Assembly: GCA_910584955.1 (NCBI GenBank)
Contig: CAJUDC010000055.1
Location: forward strand, 1 to 14,893
From: an uncultured Paraprevotella sp.
GTDB lineage: Bacteria > Bacteroidota > Bacteroidia > Bacteroidales > Bacteroidaceae
Length of the DNA stretch: 14,893 bases
Reading direction: 5' to 3'
The notes beneath the pieces were generated by a model. The model was given only the letters and a program-made list of their open reading frames with translations, ran no database searches and was not told the DNA's origin. The stretch's first letter is position 1. Each line of letters starts with the position of its first letter. Both the position numbers and the translations under genes were made by a program. This document shows positions 8,433 through 14,857 of this stretch, one piece after another.

Positions 8433-9692
8433 TTACTCCTCAAATTCTTCTCTTAATATTCGTAAAACCTCATCCACTGTTTCCTCTTCCAAATCGGCCT
8501 GTTGCACCAGTATTTCTCTCGGTGCATTTAACACGTTCTTGGCAGTGGTCATTCCTATTTTCTTCAACTCGTCGATGATCCAAGGCTCTATGGCATTGGA
8601 AAATTCGTCCAGATAAACATCATCGTCCTCCGTCTCGTCACCTTGCACTTCCCGGAACACATCAATGGTATATTCGGTAAGCATACTGGCCAGTTTGATG
8701 TTCAGACCGCTTTTACCGATGGCCAATGACACCTGGTCGGGATCCAGATAAACCTCCGCCTTGCGTTCTTCTTCGTTCAGATGGATGCTGTTGACACGGG
8801 CCGGACTTAGGGCGCGGGTGATAAAGAGTGATGTGTTCGCTGTATAATTGATTACGTCAATGTTTTCGTTGTGCAGTTCGTGTACGATACCGTGTACGCG
8901 GCTTCCCTTCACACCCACGCAGGCGCCTACGGGGTCGATGCGGTCGTCGTAGCTCTCTACCGCCACCTTGGCTCTCTCTCCCGGCATACGTGCGATTTTC
9001 TTGATTGTGATCAGTCCGTCGTTTATTTCGGGAACCTCAGCTTCCAACAGTCGTTGCAGGAATGCGGGGGAGGTACGGCTCAGGATGATTTTCGGGTTAT
9101 TGTTGGTATTGTCCACCCGGAGCACAACGGCGCGGGCTGCTTCCCCTTTGTGGTAGAAATCCCCCGGAATCTGTTCGCTTTTCGGCAGAAGGAGTTCGTT
9201 GCCTTCGTCGTCGACCAGTAATATCTCCTTTTTCCATATCTGGTATACTTCCGCACTGATCACCTGGCCTACCTTGTCTTTGTATTTGTTGTACAGGCTG
9301 TCATGCTCCAGTTCCAGAATTTTGCTGGCCAGTGTCTGCCGTAGCGTAAGGATGGCCCGGCGACCGAACTTGGCAAAGTCTACATTTTCGCTTACTTCTT
9401 CGTCGATTTCATAGTCGGGATCTATCTCCCGGGCTTCGGAGAGCGGAATTTCGAAATTGGGGTCCTTCACTTCGTTATCGGCCACTACGGTGCGGTTCCG
9501 GTAAATTTCGAAGTCTCCCTTGTCAGGATTCACGATAACATCATAATTCTCATCGCTGCCGAACATTTTGGCAATTACGTTGCGGAAGCTTTCTTCCAGC
9601 ACGCTCATCAATGTGGCACGGTCTATGTTTTTGGTCTCCTTAAATTCAGAAAAAGTATCGATCAGATTAATCGTTTCTGCTTTCTTTGCCAT
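8433..9692 (-). CDS. nusA: Transcription termination/antitermination factor NusA
   Basis: RNA polymerase-associated factor for pausing, termination and antitermination. The 419 residues run: N-terminal polymerase-binding domain (about 1-130), S1 domain (about 140-205), KH1 (about 240-306, with GVKGSR at 259-264) and KH2 (about 315-347, with AIGKSGLN at 324-331), then an acidic segment (GDETEDDD) and one helix-hairpin-helix-like segment (about 370-415). It is shorter than the 495-residue E. coli protein, which has two acidic-binding repeats; the shorter form is usual outside the proteobacteria. The ATG lies 5 bases after the rimP stop. The adjacency rimP-nusA-infB is widely conserved in bacteria and confirms the assignment. 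Confidence 0.97.
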   Translation of the reverse strand: MAKKAETINLIDTFSEFKETKNIDRATLMSVLEESFRNVIAKMFGSDENYDVIVNPDKGDFEIYRNRTVVADNEVKDPNFEIPLSEAREIDPDYEIDEEVSENVDFAKFGRRAILTLRQTLASKILELEHDSLYNKYKDKVGQVISAEVYQIWKKEILLVDDEGNELLLPKSEQIPGDFYHKGEAARAVVLRVDNTNNNPKIILSRTSPAFLQRLLEAEVPEINDGLITIKKIARMPGERAKVAVESYDDRIDPVGACVGVKGSRVHGIVHELHNENIDVINYTANTSLFITRALSPARVNSIHLNEEERKAEVYLDPDQVSLAIGKSGLNIKLASMLTEYTIDVFREVQGDETEDDDVYLDEFSNAIEPWIIDELKKIGMTTAKNVLNAPREILVQQADLEEETVDEVLRILREEFEE

Positions 9693-9697
9693 AGTTT

Positions 9698-10165
9698 TTA
9701 TTTAAAGCTGATTAAATATTTTGTGTATTTGATTTCGTTATAGCTGAACACGTGTTCTTGGTCTACCGTTTTGGGCCGCTTGGCACCTTCTTCCTTGACC
9801 TTGGTTCGGATAGTGACCGTGAAACAGTCGTCGTCGGCGGCCGTCAGTATGCCGCGCGATTTTTTGCCGTCGACCGACAGTACTTCCACTTCTTTGCCGA
9901 TATGGTTGATATATTGTTGTTTTACCTTGAACGGCTGGCCGATACCGGCACTGCCTACTTCCAGCTCGTAGTCGGCTTCGTCGCGGCTCAGCCGACTTTC
10001 AATAAAGCGGCTCAAGTCCACGCAATCTTCGATCCAGACCCCTTCGGCATGGTCTATCTCTACTACGATTCTGTCGTCCGCACTGACCATAATGTCCACC
10101 AAGAAGTAGTCTTTGCCTTGCAACCACTCTTCTACCAATTGTTTTACAACGTTTTTGTCTATCAT
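9698..10165 (-). CDS. rimP: Ribosome maturation factor RimP
   Basis: Cytosolic 30S assembly factor, 155 residues, the usual size. The N-terminal alpha/beta domain (about 1-85) ends in the family pattern YELEVGSAGIGQPFK, a version of the common ExSSPGxxRPL, and an SH3-like C-terminal domain (about 88-155) follows. Identification rests on this pattern, the size and the position immediately before nusA and infB. It is the first gene of the run, 61 bases downstream of a near-consensus promoter. No Shine-Dalgarno sequence precedes the ATG; the leader is AT-rich, as is common in Bacteroidetes. The family sequence is poorly conserved, so context carries much of the weight. Confidence 0.93.
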   Translation of the reverse strand: MIDKNVVKQLVEEWLQGKDYFLVDIMVSADDRIVVEIDHAEGVWIEDCVDLSRFIESRLSRDEADYELEVGSAGIGQPFKVKQQYINHIGKEVEVLSVDGKKSRGILTAADDDCFTVTIRTKVKEEGAKRPKTVDQEHVFSYNEIKYTKYLISFK

Positions 10166-10184
10166 GCAAATACTATTAAATGCA

Positions 10185-10213
10185 AAGTGAGGAACTTAAT
10201 CAGCCCCTCACTT
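10185..10213 (-). promoter_or_regulatory. Leader hairpin of the rimP transcript
   Basis: AAGTGAGG (10185-10192) and CCTCACTT (10206-10213) form a perfect 8-bp stem with a 13-base loop. It lies wholly between the predicted transcription start (about 10220) and the rimP ATG, ending about 20 bases before the start codon. A hairpin this close to the 5' end can stabilise mRNA or bind a regulator; rimP operons in other bacteria are sometimes autoregulated. No U-run follows, so I do not call it a terminator. Confidence 0.4.
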
Positions 10214-10226
10214 CATCATACGCTTG

Positions 10227-10257
10227 CAAAATTACACATTTTTCGGATATGTAACAA
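10227..10257 (-). promoter_or_regulatory. Promoter of the rimP-nusA-infB run
   Basis: On the minus strand, TTG (10257-10255), a 20-base spacer, then TAATTTTG (10234-10227) match the Bacteroidetes consensus TTG - about 20 - TAnnTTTG exactly. Transcription should start near 10220, giving a leader of about 55 bases before rimP. It is the only full match I found serving the minus-strand genes, so it may drive everything from rimP to sufS. Confidence 0.78.
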
Positions 10258-10336
10258 GGTTCTGCATCTTTTTTTTGTCGGAATCGTTTTATTCTTCTTT
10301 TCCCTGTTGTTTCTATGGAAGATCGAATTTCATTTT

Positions 10337-10774
10337 TCACAGGTTGAAAGCCTTGTCCTTATTGACACGGAACAGCAACGAATCGACGGCATACCGGCCC
10401 GGTCCGCTGACGAATAGCAAAATGAATACGGCCAGATACACGAACGCCAGTTCGCCTTCGGCAATGCGGCCGTGGTGGACCTGGGCGAAAGCAGTGAGCA
10501 TGGTTATAATCATAGGGATAACACTCAGCCGGAACAAAAAGCCGACGATGAAAGCGACGGAACACACCACTTCGCCGAAGATGGCCAGGCGGAGCGACCA
10601 TTGGCTCCCGATGCCCAAAGGGTCGGGGAAGGTGGCCGATAATTCGGAATAATGGGAAAGTTTGTCGATACCGTGGGTCATCAACAGGATGCCGAACAGA
10701 AGGCGCAACCCTAATACGAGCAAAGAAAAATATTTCGGGTCGCTGAGGCTCGGGGATAATAAGAATCTCATCAT
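10337..10774 (-). CDS. DoxX family membrane protein
   Basis: A 145-residue integral membrane protein with four hydrophobic segments (about 16-34, 60-80, 82-98, 107-124), the DoxX layout. LRLLFGILLMTHGIDKL followed by ATFPDPLGIGS and then LAIFGEVVCS fits the DoxX subgroup common in Bacteroidetes. Roles proposed in the family range from quinone-linked oxidoreduction to redox homeostasis; nothing here fixes the substrate. The frame is open up to 10876, but the upstream 34 residues are polar and lack family character, so I start at the ATG at 10774; the next codon is also ATG. No exact promoter match lies upstream, and no terminator is visible in the 171 bases to rimP, so read-through into rimP is possible. 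Confidence 0.82.
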   Translation of the reverse strand: MMRFLLSPSLSDPKYFSLLVLGLRLLFGILLMTHGIDKLSHYSELSATFPDPLGIGSQWSLRLAIFGEVVCSVAFIVGFLFRLSVIPMIITMLTAFAQVHHGRIAEGELAFVYLAVFILLFVSGPGRYAVDSLLFRVNKDKAFNL

Positions 10775-11019
10775 AAATAGGCGTATTTTAAAAGGTTTGA
10801 CAAACAGGCCCGCTGAATATCGTCGGGCCGGAGGGATGTTCTCTCCGGTGTAAAGATAAGTATTTCCCGGCTTCAACTTTATGAAGACAAGGCCGTTTTC
10901 ACGCTCTTTCCGAATCCTTAACGTTGCATTCGCACTCCGTTACTTTCTTTTGCAAATACCGTCCGGGAAATGTTTTTTCTGCCCGCCTTGAAGTTTACGG
11001 CCTTTCGGTCCCATGTTTA
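10775..11019. other. Gene-poor region between doxX and rnhB
   Basis: No ORF here has convincing protein character. Just upstream of doxX are two GC-rich inverted repeats that overlap by two bases: GGCCCG/CGGGCC (10807-10812 with 10824-10829) and CCGGAG/CTCCGG (10828-10833 with 10843-10848). If transcribed as the doxX leader, the two hairpins would compete. A one-mismatch -7 box (TATCTTTA, minus strand, 10858-10851) lies upstream of them but lacks a TTG at the right distance. I see nothing else in this stretch. Confidence 0.3.
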
Positions 11020-11076
11020 TTTCAAGGTATGATCTGTACAAACCGTGCCATGATTTGTACGGATCAAGGTTTGAAA
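11020..11076. repeat. Imperfect 23-bp dyad with GTACAAA/TTTGTAC cores
   Basis: Left arm 11020-11042 and right arm 11054-11076 are symmetric around an 11-base centre; 18 of 23 positions pair. The matching blocks are TTTCAA at the outside, TGATC in the middle and GTACAAA next to the centre. ATGATCTGTAC (11029-11039) and ATGATTTGTAC (11050-11060) are also direct repeats 21 bases apart, two helical turns. It lies in the doxX-rnhB divergent region. It could be an operator for a dimeric regulator or an RNA hairpin; which one cannot be told from sequence alone. Confidence 0.5.
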
Positions 11077-11186
11077 CGGAGAAACCGAACTTTGCAATGC
11101 ACTTTATGGGCCGTTGCCGAAGGTTTGCATCGCCCGACATGCCAAATAAACGGCTGGAGGGCACAAAAATAAAATCCGCCGTCTCC

Positions 11187-11217
11187 TTGTATGGGCCGAA
11201 AGTAAAACGTACATTTG
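11187..11217 (+). promoter_or_regulatory. Promoter of the rnhB-WYL regulator operon
   Basis: TTG (11187-11189), 20 bases, TACATTTG (11210-11217): a full match to the Bacteroidetes consensus with the same spacer as the rimP promoter. Transcription should begin near 11223, leaving a short leader of about 15 bases. TTTGTAC at 11214-11220 overlaps the -7 box and repeats the core of the upstream dyad, so a protein bound there would cover the promoter. The promoter lies inside the upstream extension of the rnhB frame, supporting the ATG at 11238. Confidence 0.78.
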
Positions 11218-11237
11218 TACAAGAGATTTTTTGTCCT

Positions 11238-11864
11238 ATGCTGTTACCTTATTTGAATGCCGATGTGGTGGAGGCCGGATGCGACGAGGCTGGACGCGGG
11301 TGCTTGGCGGGACCGGTGTTTGCCGGTGCCGTGATTCTGCCTAAAGACTATCGGAATGAGATATTGAACGATTCCAAACAATTGTCCGAGAAAAAGCGGT
11401 ATCGTTTGCGCGAGGAGATAGAGCGCGATGCGCTGGCCTGGGCTGTCGGGGTTGTCTCTCCGCAGGAGATTGACCGGATCAATATCCTTAATGCTTCGTT
11501 TCTGGCTATGCACCGGGCGCTCGACGGATTGAAGATGCGTCCGCAGGCATTGCTGGTGGACGGCAACCGGTTTCGTCCGTATGGCGACGTGCCTTATACT
11601 ACGGTGGTAAAGGGGGACGGTAAATACATGAGCATTGCGGCGGCTTCGGTGCTGGCCAAGACGTACCGCGATGATTACATGCGCCGTCTGCACGAGGAGT
11701 ATCCGCAGTATCATTGGGGTGCCAACAAGGGGTATCCGGCAAAAGCGCATCGTGAGGCTATACGGGAGTGGGGGACGACCCCTTATCATCGTATGACTTT
11801 CAATCTGTTGGGTGACGGGCAACTGGAACTCTTTGGCCCCGAAACGTTGGAGGAGAACGGCTGA
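11238..11864 (+). CDS. rnhB: Ribonuclease HII
   Basis: Endonuclease that nicks 5' of ribonucleotides embedded in DNA and RNA in RNA-DNA hybrids, using divalent metal. The 208 residues fit the family (about 200). The N-terminal signature is AGCDEAGRGCLAGP with metal ligands D16 and E17; D108 in LLVDGN and probably D127 in VVKGDGK complete the site, followed by YMSIAAASVLAKTYRD. The C-terminal YPAKAHREAIREWGTTPYHRMTF is also typical. The frame extends upstream to 11013, but the promoter at 11187-11217 lies in that extension and homology begins at MLLPYLN, so the ATG at 11238 is chosen. Near the C-terminus, QLELFG resembles the sliding-clamp binding motif. Its stop overlaps the next ATG by one base. 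Confidence 0.96.
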   Translation: MLLPYLNADVVEAGCDEAGRGCLAGPVFAGAVILPKDYRNEILNDSKQLSEKKRYRLREEIERDALAWAVGVVSPQEIDRINILNASFLAMHRALDGLKMRPQALLVDGNRFRPYGDVPYTTVVKGDGKYMSIAAASVLAKTYRDDYMRRLHEEYPQYHWGANKGYPAKAHREAIREWGTTPYHRMTFNLLGDGQLELFGPETLEENG

Positions 11865-12769
11865 TGGAACTGGGAACGTTTGAACGGCAGTTGCGACTGA
11901 TGGTGCTGCTGACGCAGAACCGGGCCTACACGGTGGACGAGCTGTGCCGGAAGTTGGATATGAGCCGTCGCACGGTTTATCGTTATATCGAGCTGTTCCG
12001 CGATACGGGGTTCGTGGTGAAGAAACAGGGAGACTGTTACCGGTTGGACAAGGAGTCGCCTTTTTTTCGCGAGATTACGCAGCTGGTTCATTTTACGGAC
12101 GAGGAGGCGCTGACGCTCCGCTACGTGCTGGACACCCTTTCGGATACGGATGTCCGGGCCCGTCAGTTGCGTCGCAAGTTGGAACGGATCTACGACTTCG
12201 GCATTCTGAACGTAATGGATGCCGACAAAGGGATGGCGGATAACCTGCAAGGCTTGTACGAGGCGATGAAGCAGCACCGGCAGGTGGTGCTTCGCGACTA
12301 CAGCTCGGCCAGCAGCAACCGGACGAGCGACCGGGTGGTGGAACCGTATATGTTTTTGCAGAACCACAACGAAGTGCGTTGCTTTGAAGTGCGGAGCAGG
12401 CAAAACAAAACGTTTAAAGTGAGCCGGATCGGGCGGGTGGAACTGCTTGATTTGCTATGGAGCCACGAAGAGGAGCATGCCCCGGTTTTTACCGATCTGT
12501 TCCAGTTCAGCGGGCCGGAACGGCATACGGTTACCTTGCGCATCGGGCGTCTGGCCTGTAATCTGCTCAAGGAGGAATATCCCCGTGCCGGTTTGGCGCT
12601 GGTGGCCGACGGGCCGGACCATTGGCTGTTCACCACCGAAGTGTGCAGTTTTCAGGGTATAGGTCGTTTTGTATGGGGGTTGTTTGAAGATATAGAAGTG
12701 GTGGATTCGCCCGATTTCGTGCAATTTTTACGTGAGAAGGCGCAGAATTTAACAAAAAAATGGGGCTAG
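11864..12769 (+). CDS. HTH-WYL domain transcriptional regulator
   Basis: A 301-residue regulator: N-terminal winged helix-turn-helix (about 6-62; VDELCRKLDMSRRTVYRYIELF is the HTH), a linker, a WYL-type ligand-sensing domain (about 128-200, ending NKTFKVSRIGRVELL) and a C-terminal WCX-like region (about 218-295). WYL proteins usually sense a small molecule or nucleic acid and often act on neighbouring genes. The residues at the WYL tripeptide position read RCF (172-174), so the namesake motif is not kept. The ATG overlaps the rnhB stop as TGATG, with GGAGGAG about 8 bases upstream, indicating translational coupling. Its target is unknown; candidate operators are the TGTAC elements before rnhB and the inverted repeat just after this gene. 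Confidence 0.85.
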   Translation: MELGTFERQLRLMVLLTQNRAYTVDELCRKLDMSRRTVYRYIELFRDTGFVVKKQGDCYRLDKESPFFREITQLVHFTDEEALTLRYVLDTLSDTDVRARQLRRKLERIYDFGILNVMDADKGMADNLQGLYEAMKQHRQVVLRDYSSASSNRTSDRVVEPYMFLQNHNEVRCFEVRSRQNKTFKVSRIGRVELLDLLWSHEEEHAPVFTDLFQFSGPERHTVTLRIGRLACNLLKEEYPRAGLALVADGPDHWLFTTEVCSFQGIGRFVWGLFEDIEVVDSPDFVQFLREKAQNLTKKWG

Positions 12770-12834
12770 TGTCGTAGATTGACACGATGGCGACGTTTCT
12801 TTGCCGTGTCAAGTTAAACATATAATTGTCTACG
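12769..12834 (+). promoter_or_regulatory. Nested and competing inverted repeats after the WYL gene
   Basis: TTGACACG (12779-12786) and CGTGTCAA (12805-12812) form a perfect 8-bp inverted repeat with an 18-base centre. Outside it, CGTAGA (12773-12778) and TCTACG (12829-12834) form a second pair. GTGTC at 12769-12773 can instead pair with the GACAC at 12781-12785, so two stems compete. There is no U-run, so a plain terminator is unlikely. The right outer arm ends 3 bases before the next gene's ATG. It may be an operator or an RNA switch for the small downstream gene. Confidence 0.4.
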
Positions 12835-12837
12835 GCT

Positions 12838-13167
12838 ATGAAAAAAGAAATGATTCTACCCGCACCTGCTTCTCGTCCAGCCAAGTCCGCAGGTTCCCTT
12901 TTTACCGTGTTTGCGATGTGCCGCCTGTGGTGCGCCCACACGCTTCCGGTGCTGTATCTGTCCCGGTATTACAGTCGGTTGCTGGGCGAAGAGGTGACGC
13001 CGCTTCACACCCTGCGGCTGATTCATGCGCAGCTGGCTTTTCTTATGCTCGTCTTTCCGTGGCCTTTTCCGTTGGCGGTACGTGCGCTTTTCTGCTTGTG
13101 GTTCGCGTTGGTGTTGCTTCGCTGTCAGCGCTCTTCCCGTGCGGTTCTTTCCCGATCTTCCGTATGA
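12838..13167 (+). CDS. Small membrane protein of unknown function
   Basis: A 109-residue protein I cannot assign to a family. It begins MKKEMILPAP, then a polar stretch, a moderately hydrophobic segment (about 21-40, LFTVFAMCRLWCAHTLPVLY), a charged region with SRYYSRLLGEE, and a strongly hydrophobic part (about 62-94) interrupted by PWPFP, which could be two membrane passes or a hairpin. The tail is short and basic. I start at ATG 12838; an in-frame TTG at 12826 would add four residues. No Shine-Dalgarno sequence is evident. Overlapping frames here (for example 12801-13211 plus) look less like protein. It lies 68 bases after the WYL gene and 139 before gpmI on the same strand. Confidence 0.6.
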   Translation: MKKEMILPAPASRPAKSAGSLFTVFAMCRLWCAHTLPVLYLSRYYSRLLGEEVTPLHTLRLIHAQLAFLMLVFPWPFPLAVRALFCLWFALVLLRCQRSSRAVLSRSSV

Positions 13168-13258
13168 GGATATACGCCGTTCTTCCTTTTGCCAGTCGCT
13201 TGTGGGCGTAAATAAAAAATATCCCCTTGCTGTGCGCTTAACTCCCGTTGGAAATTCG

Positions 13259-13266
13259 TAAATTTG
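13259..13266 (+). promoter_or_regulatory. -7 element of the gpmI promoter
   Basis: TAAATTTG matches the Bacteroidetes -7 consensus TAnnTTTG exactly, 40 bases before the gpmI ATG. The -33 position is weak: the nearest candidate is TTA at 13238-13240 with an 18-base spacer. A start near 13272 would give a leader of about 35 AT-rich bases without a Shine-Dalgarno sequence. The rest of the gap from 13168 holds nothing I recognise. Confidence 0.6.
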
Positions 13267-13306
13267 CACGGAAATGAGAAGACAAACATTTTAAACATAA
13301 AAAATT

Positions 13307-14821
13307 ATGGCAAAGAAAGCATTGTTGATGATTCTCGACGGATGGGGAATCGGCAATCACGGAAAAGGAGATGTGATTTTTAACACACCCACGCCCTATA
13401 TGGACGAACTGATGAAGAATTATCCCAACTCGCAACTACAGGCCAGTGGCGAGAATGTGGGTTTGCCGGACGGACAGATGGGCAACTCCGAGGTGGGGCA
13501 TCTGAATATCGGCGCCGGTCGTATCGTATATCAGGATCTGGTCAAGATCAACAGGGCATGTGCCGACGGCAGTATTTTGAAGAATCCCGAGGTGGTTGCA
13601 GCGTATGAATACGCCCGGACAAACGGGAAGAGCGTGCATCTGATGGGACTGACATCCAACGGCGGTGTGCACTCGTCGCTGGATCATCTGTTCACTTTGT
13701 GCGAGATCTCGAAGACATACGGCATCGCCCATACCTACGTGCATTGTTTCATGGACGGGCGCGACACCGATCCGAAGAGCGGAAAGGGATTTATTGCCCA
13801 ACTGACGGAACAATGTGCCAAGACGGGGTGTGAGATTGCCAGCATCGTGGGACGTTTTTATGCCATGGACCGTGACAAACGCTGGGAGCGTGTGAAGGTG
13901 GCTTACGACTTGTTGGTCGACGGCGTGGGCAAGCAGGCTACGGATATGGTGGCCGCTATGGAGGAAAGCTATGCCGAGGAAGTGACGGACGAGTTTATCA
14001 AGCCGATTCACAACGCGGGCGTAGACGGCACCATTAAGGAAGGCGATGTGGTGATTTTCTTCAATTACCGCAACGACCGTGCCAAGGAACTTACCGTAGT
14101 GCTGACCCAGCAGGACATGCCGGAACAGGGCATGCACACGATTCCCGGTCTGCAATATTACTGCATGACGCCTTATGACGCCAGCTTTACGGGGGTGCAC
14201 ATCCTCTTCCCGAAAGAGAACGTGCAGAACACGCTGGGCGAGTATATCAGTGCCAAGGGCTTGAAGCAGCTGCATACGGCCGAGACGGAAAAATATGCGC
14301 ATGTGACGTTCTTCTTCAACGGTGGCCGGGAAACTCCCTACGAGAATGAGGACCGCATCCTGGTGGCTTCGCCCAAAGTGGCTACCTACGACCTGAAACC
14401 GGAAATGAGTGCCTACGAAGTGAAAGATAAACTGGTGGAGGCTATCAAGGAAAATAAATACGATTTCATCGTGGTGAATTTTGCCAACGGTGATATGGTG
14501 GGCCACACGGGCATTTATGAAGCCATTGAGAAAGCCGTGAAGGCAGTGGATCAGTGTGTGAAAGAGGTGGTAGAGGCGGCAAAAGAGGCCGATTACGAAA
14601 CCATTATCATTGCCGATCACGGCAATGCCGATAATGCCGTGAACAGTGACGGCACGCCCAATACGGCACACTCATTGAATCCCGTACCTTTTATTTATGT
14701 AACGGCCGACAAGGAGGCACAGGTGGAGAACGGTATTCTGGCAGACGTGGCTCCCTCCATACTGCATATCATGGGGCTGGAACAACCGGATGAGATGACG
14801 GGTAAATGCCTGATTAAGTAA
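13307..14821 (+). CDS. gpmI: 2,3-bisphosphoglycerate-independent phosphoglycerate mutase
   Basis: Interconverts 3- and 2-phosphoglycerate in glycolysis and gluconeogenesis without the 2,3-bisphosphoglycerate cofactor, using a phosphoserine intermediate and two metal ions, usually manganese. The 504 residues match the family. Alkaline-phosphatase-superfamily residues are in place: D11 in LILDGWG, nucleophile S61 in MGNSEVGHLNIG, D396 and H400 in NGDMVGHTG, D437 and H438 in ADHGNAD, and H455 in NTAHSLNP. The inserted transferase domain (about 75-300) has HCFMDGRDTDP and VGRFYAMDRD, typical of GpmI. It has its own -7 element 40 bases upstream and no Shine-Dalgarno sequence, so it is probably transcribed separately from the rnhB operon. 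Confidence 0.98.
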   Translation: MAKKALLMILDGWGIGNHGKGDVIFNTPTPYMDELMKNYPNSQLQASGENVGLPDGQMGNSEVGHLNIGAGRIVYQDLVKINRACADGSILKNPEVVAAYEYARTNGKSVHLMGLTSNGGVHSSLDHLFTLCEISKTYGIAHTYVHCFMDGRDTDPKSGKGFIAQLTEQCAKTGCEIASIVGRFYAMDRDKRWERVKVAYDLLVDGVGKQATDMVAAMEESYAEEVTDEFIKPIHNAGVDGTIKEGDVVIFFNYRNDRAKELTVVLTQQDMPEQGMHTIPGLQYYCMTPYDASFTGVHILFPKENVQNTLGEYISAKGLKQLHTAETEKYAHVTFFFNGGRETPYENEDRILVASPKVATYDLKPEMSAYEVKDKLVEAIKENKYDFIVVNFANGDMVGHTGIYEAIEKAVKAVDQCVKEVVEAAKEADYETIIIADHGNADNAVNSDGTPNTAHSLNPVPFIYVTADKEAQVENGILADVAPSILHIMGLEQPDEMTGKCLIK

Positions 14822-14826
14822 CGGCG

Positions 14827-14857
14827 GCTGCCTTGGGGCGGCGACAAGCCTGTTTTT
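14827..14857 (+). terminator. Weak possible terminator after gpmI
   Basis: GCTGCC (14827-14832) and GGCGGC (14837-14842) can form a 6-bp stem with one G-U pair and a 4-base loop just after the gpmI stop. A run of five T follows only at 14853-14857, ten bases past the stem, so the geometry is poor for an intrinsic terminator. The sequence ends at 14893 with no other gene visible. Confidence 0.25.

Noticed and set aside
10940..11164. Small minus-strand frame of 74 codons between doxX and rnhB
   Set aside because: It has no recognisable motif or ribosome binding site and overlaps the dyad; its composition looks non-coding.
11164..11171. TATTTTTG on the minus strand, an exact -7 box
   Set aside because: There is no TTG at the expected distance, and the nearest minus-strand gene starts almost 400 bases away; such 8-mers arise by chance.
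11013..11237. N-terminal extension of RNase HII by 75 residues
   Set aside because: RNase HII homology starts at MLLPYLN, and a full-consensus promoter lies within the extension.
13436..14671. Open frame of 411 codons on the strand opposite gpmI
   Set aside because: It is fully antisense to a clear gpmI with all catalytic residues. The translation is rich in His, Val and Leu with no recognisable domain, as expected from mirrored codon usage.
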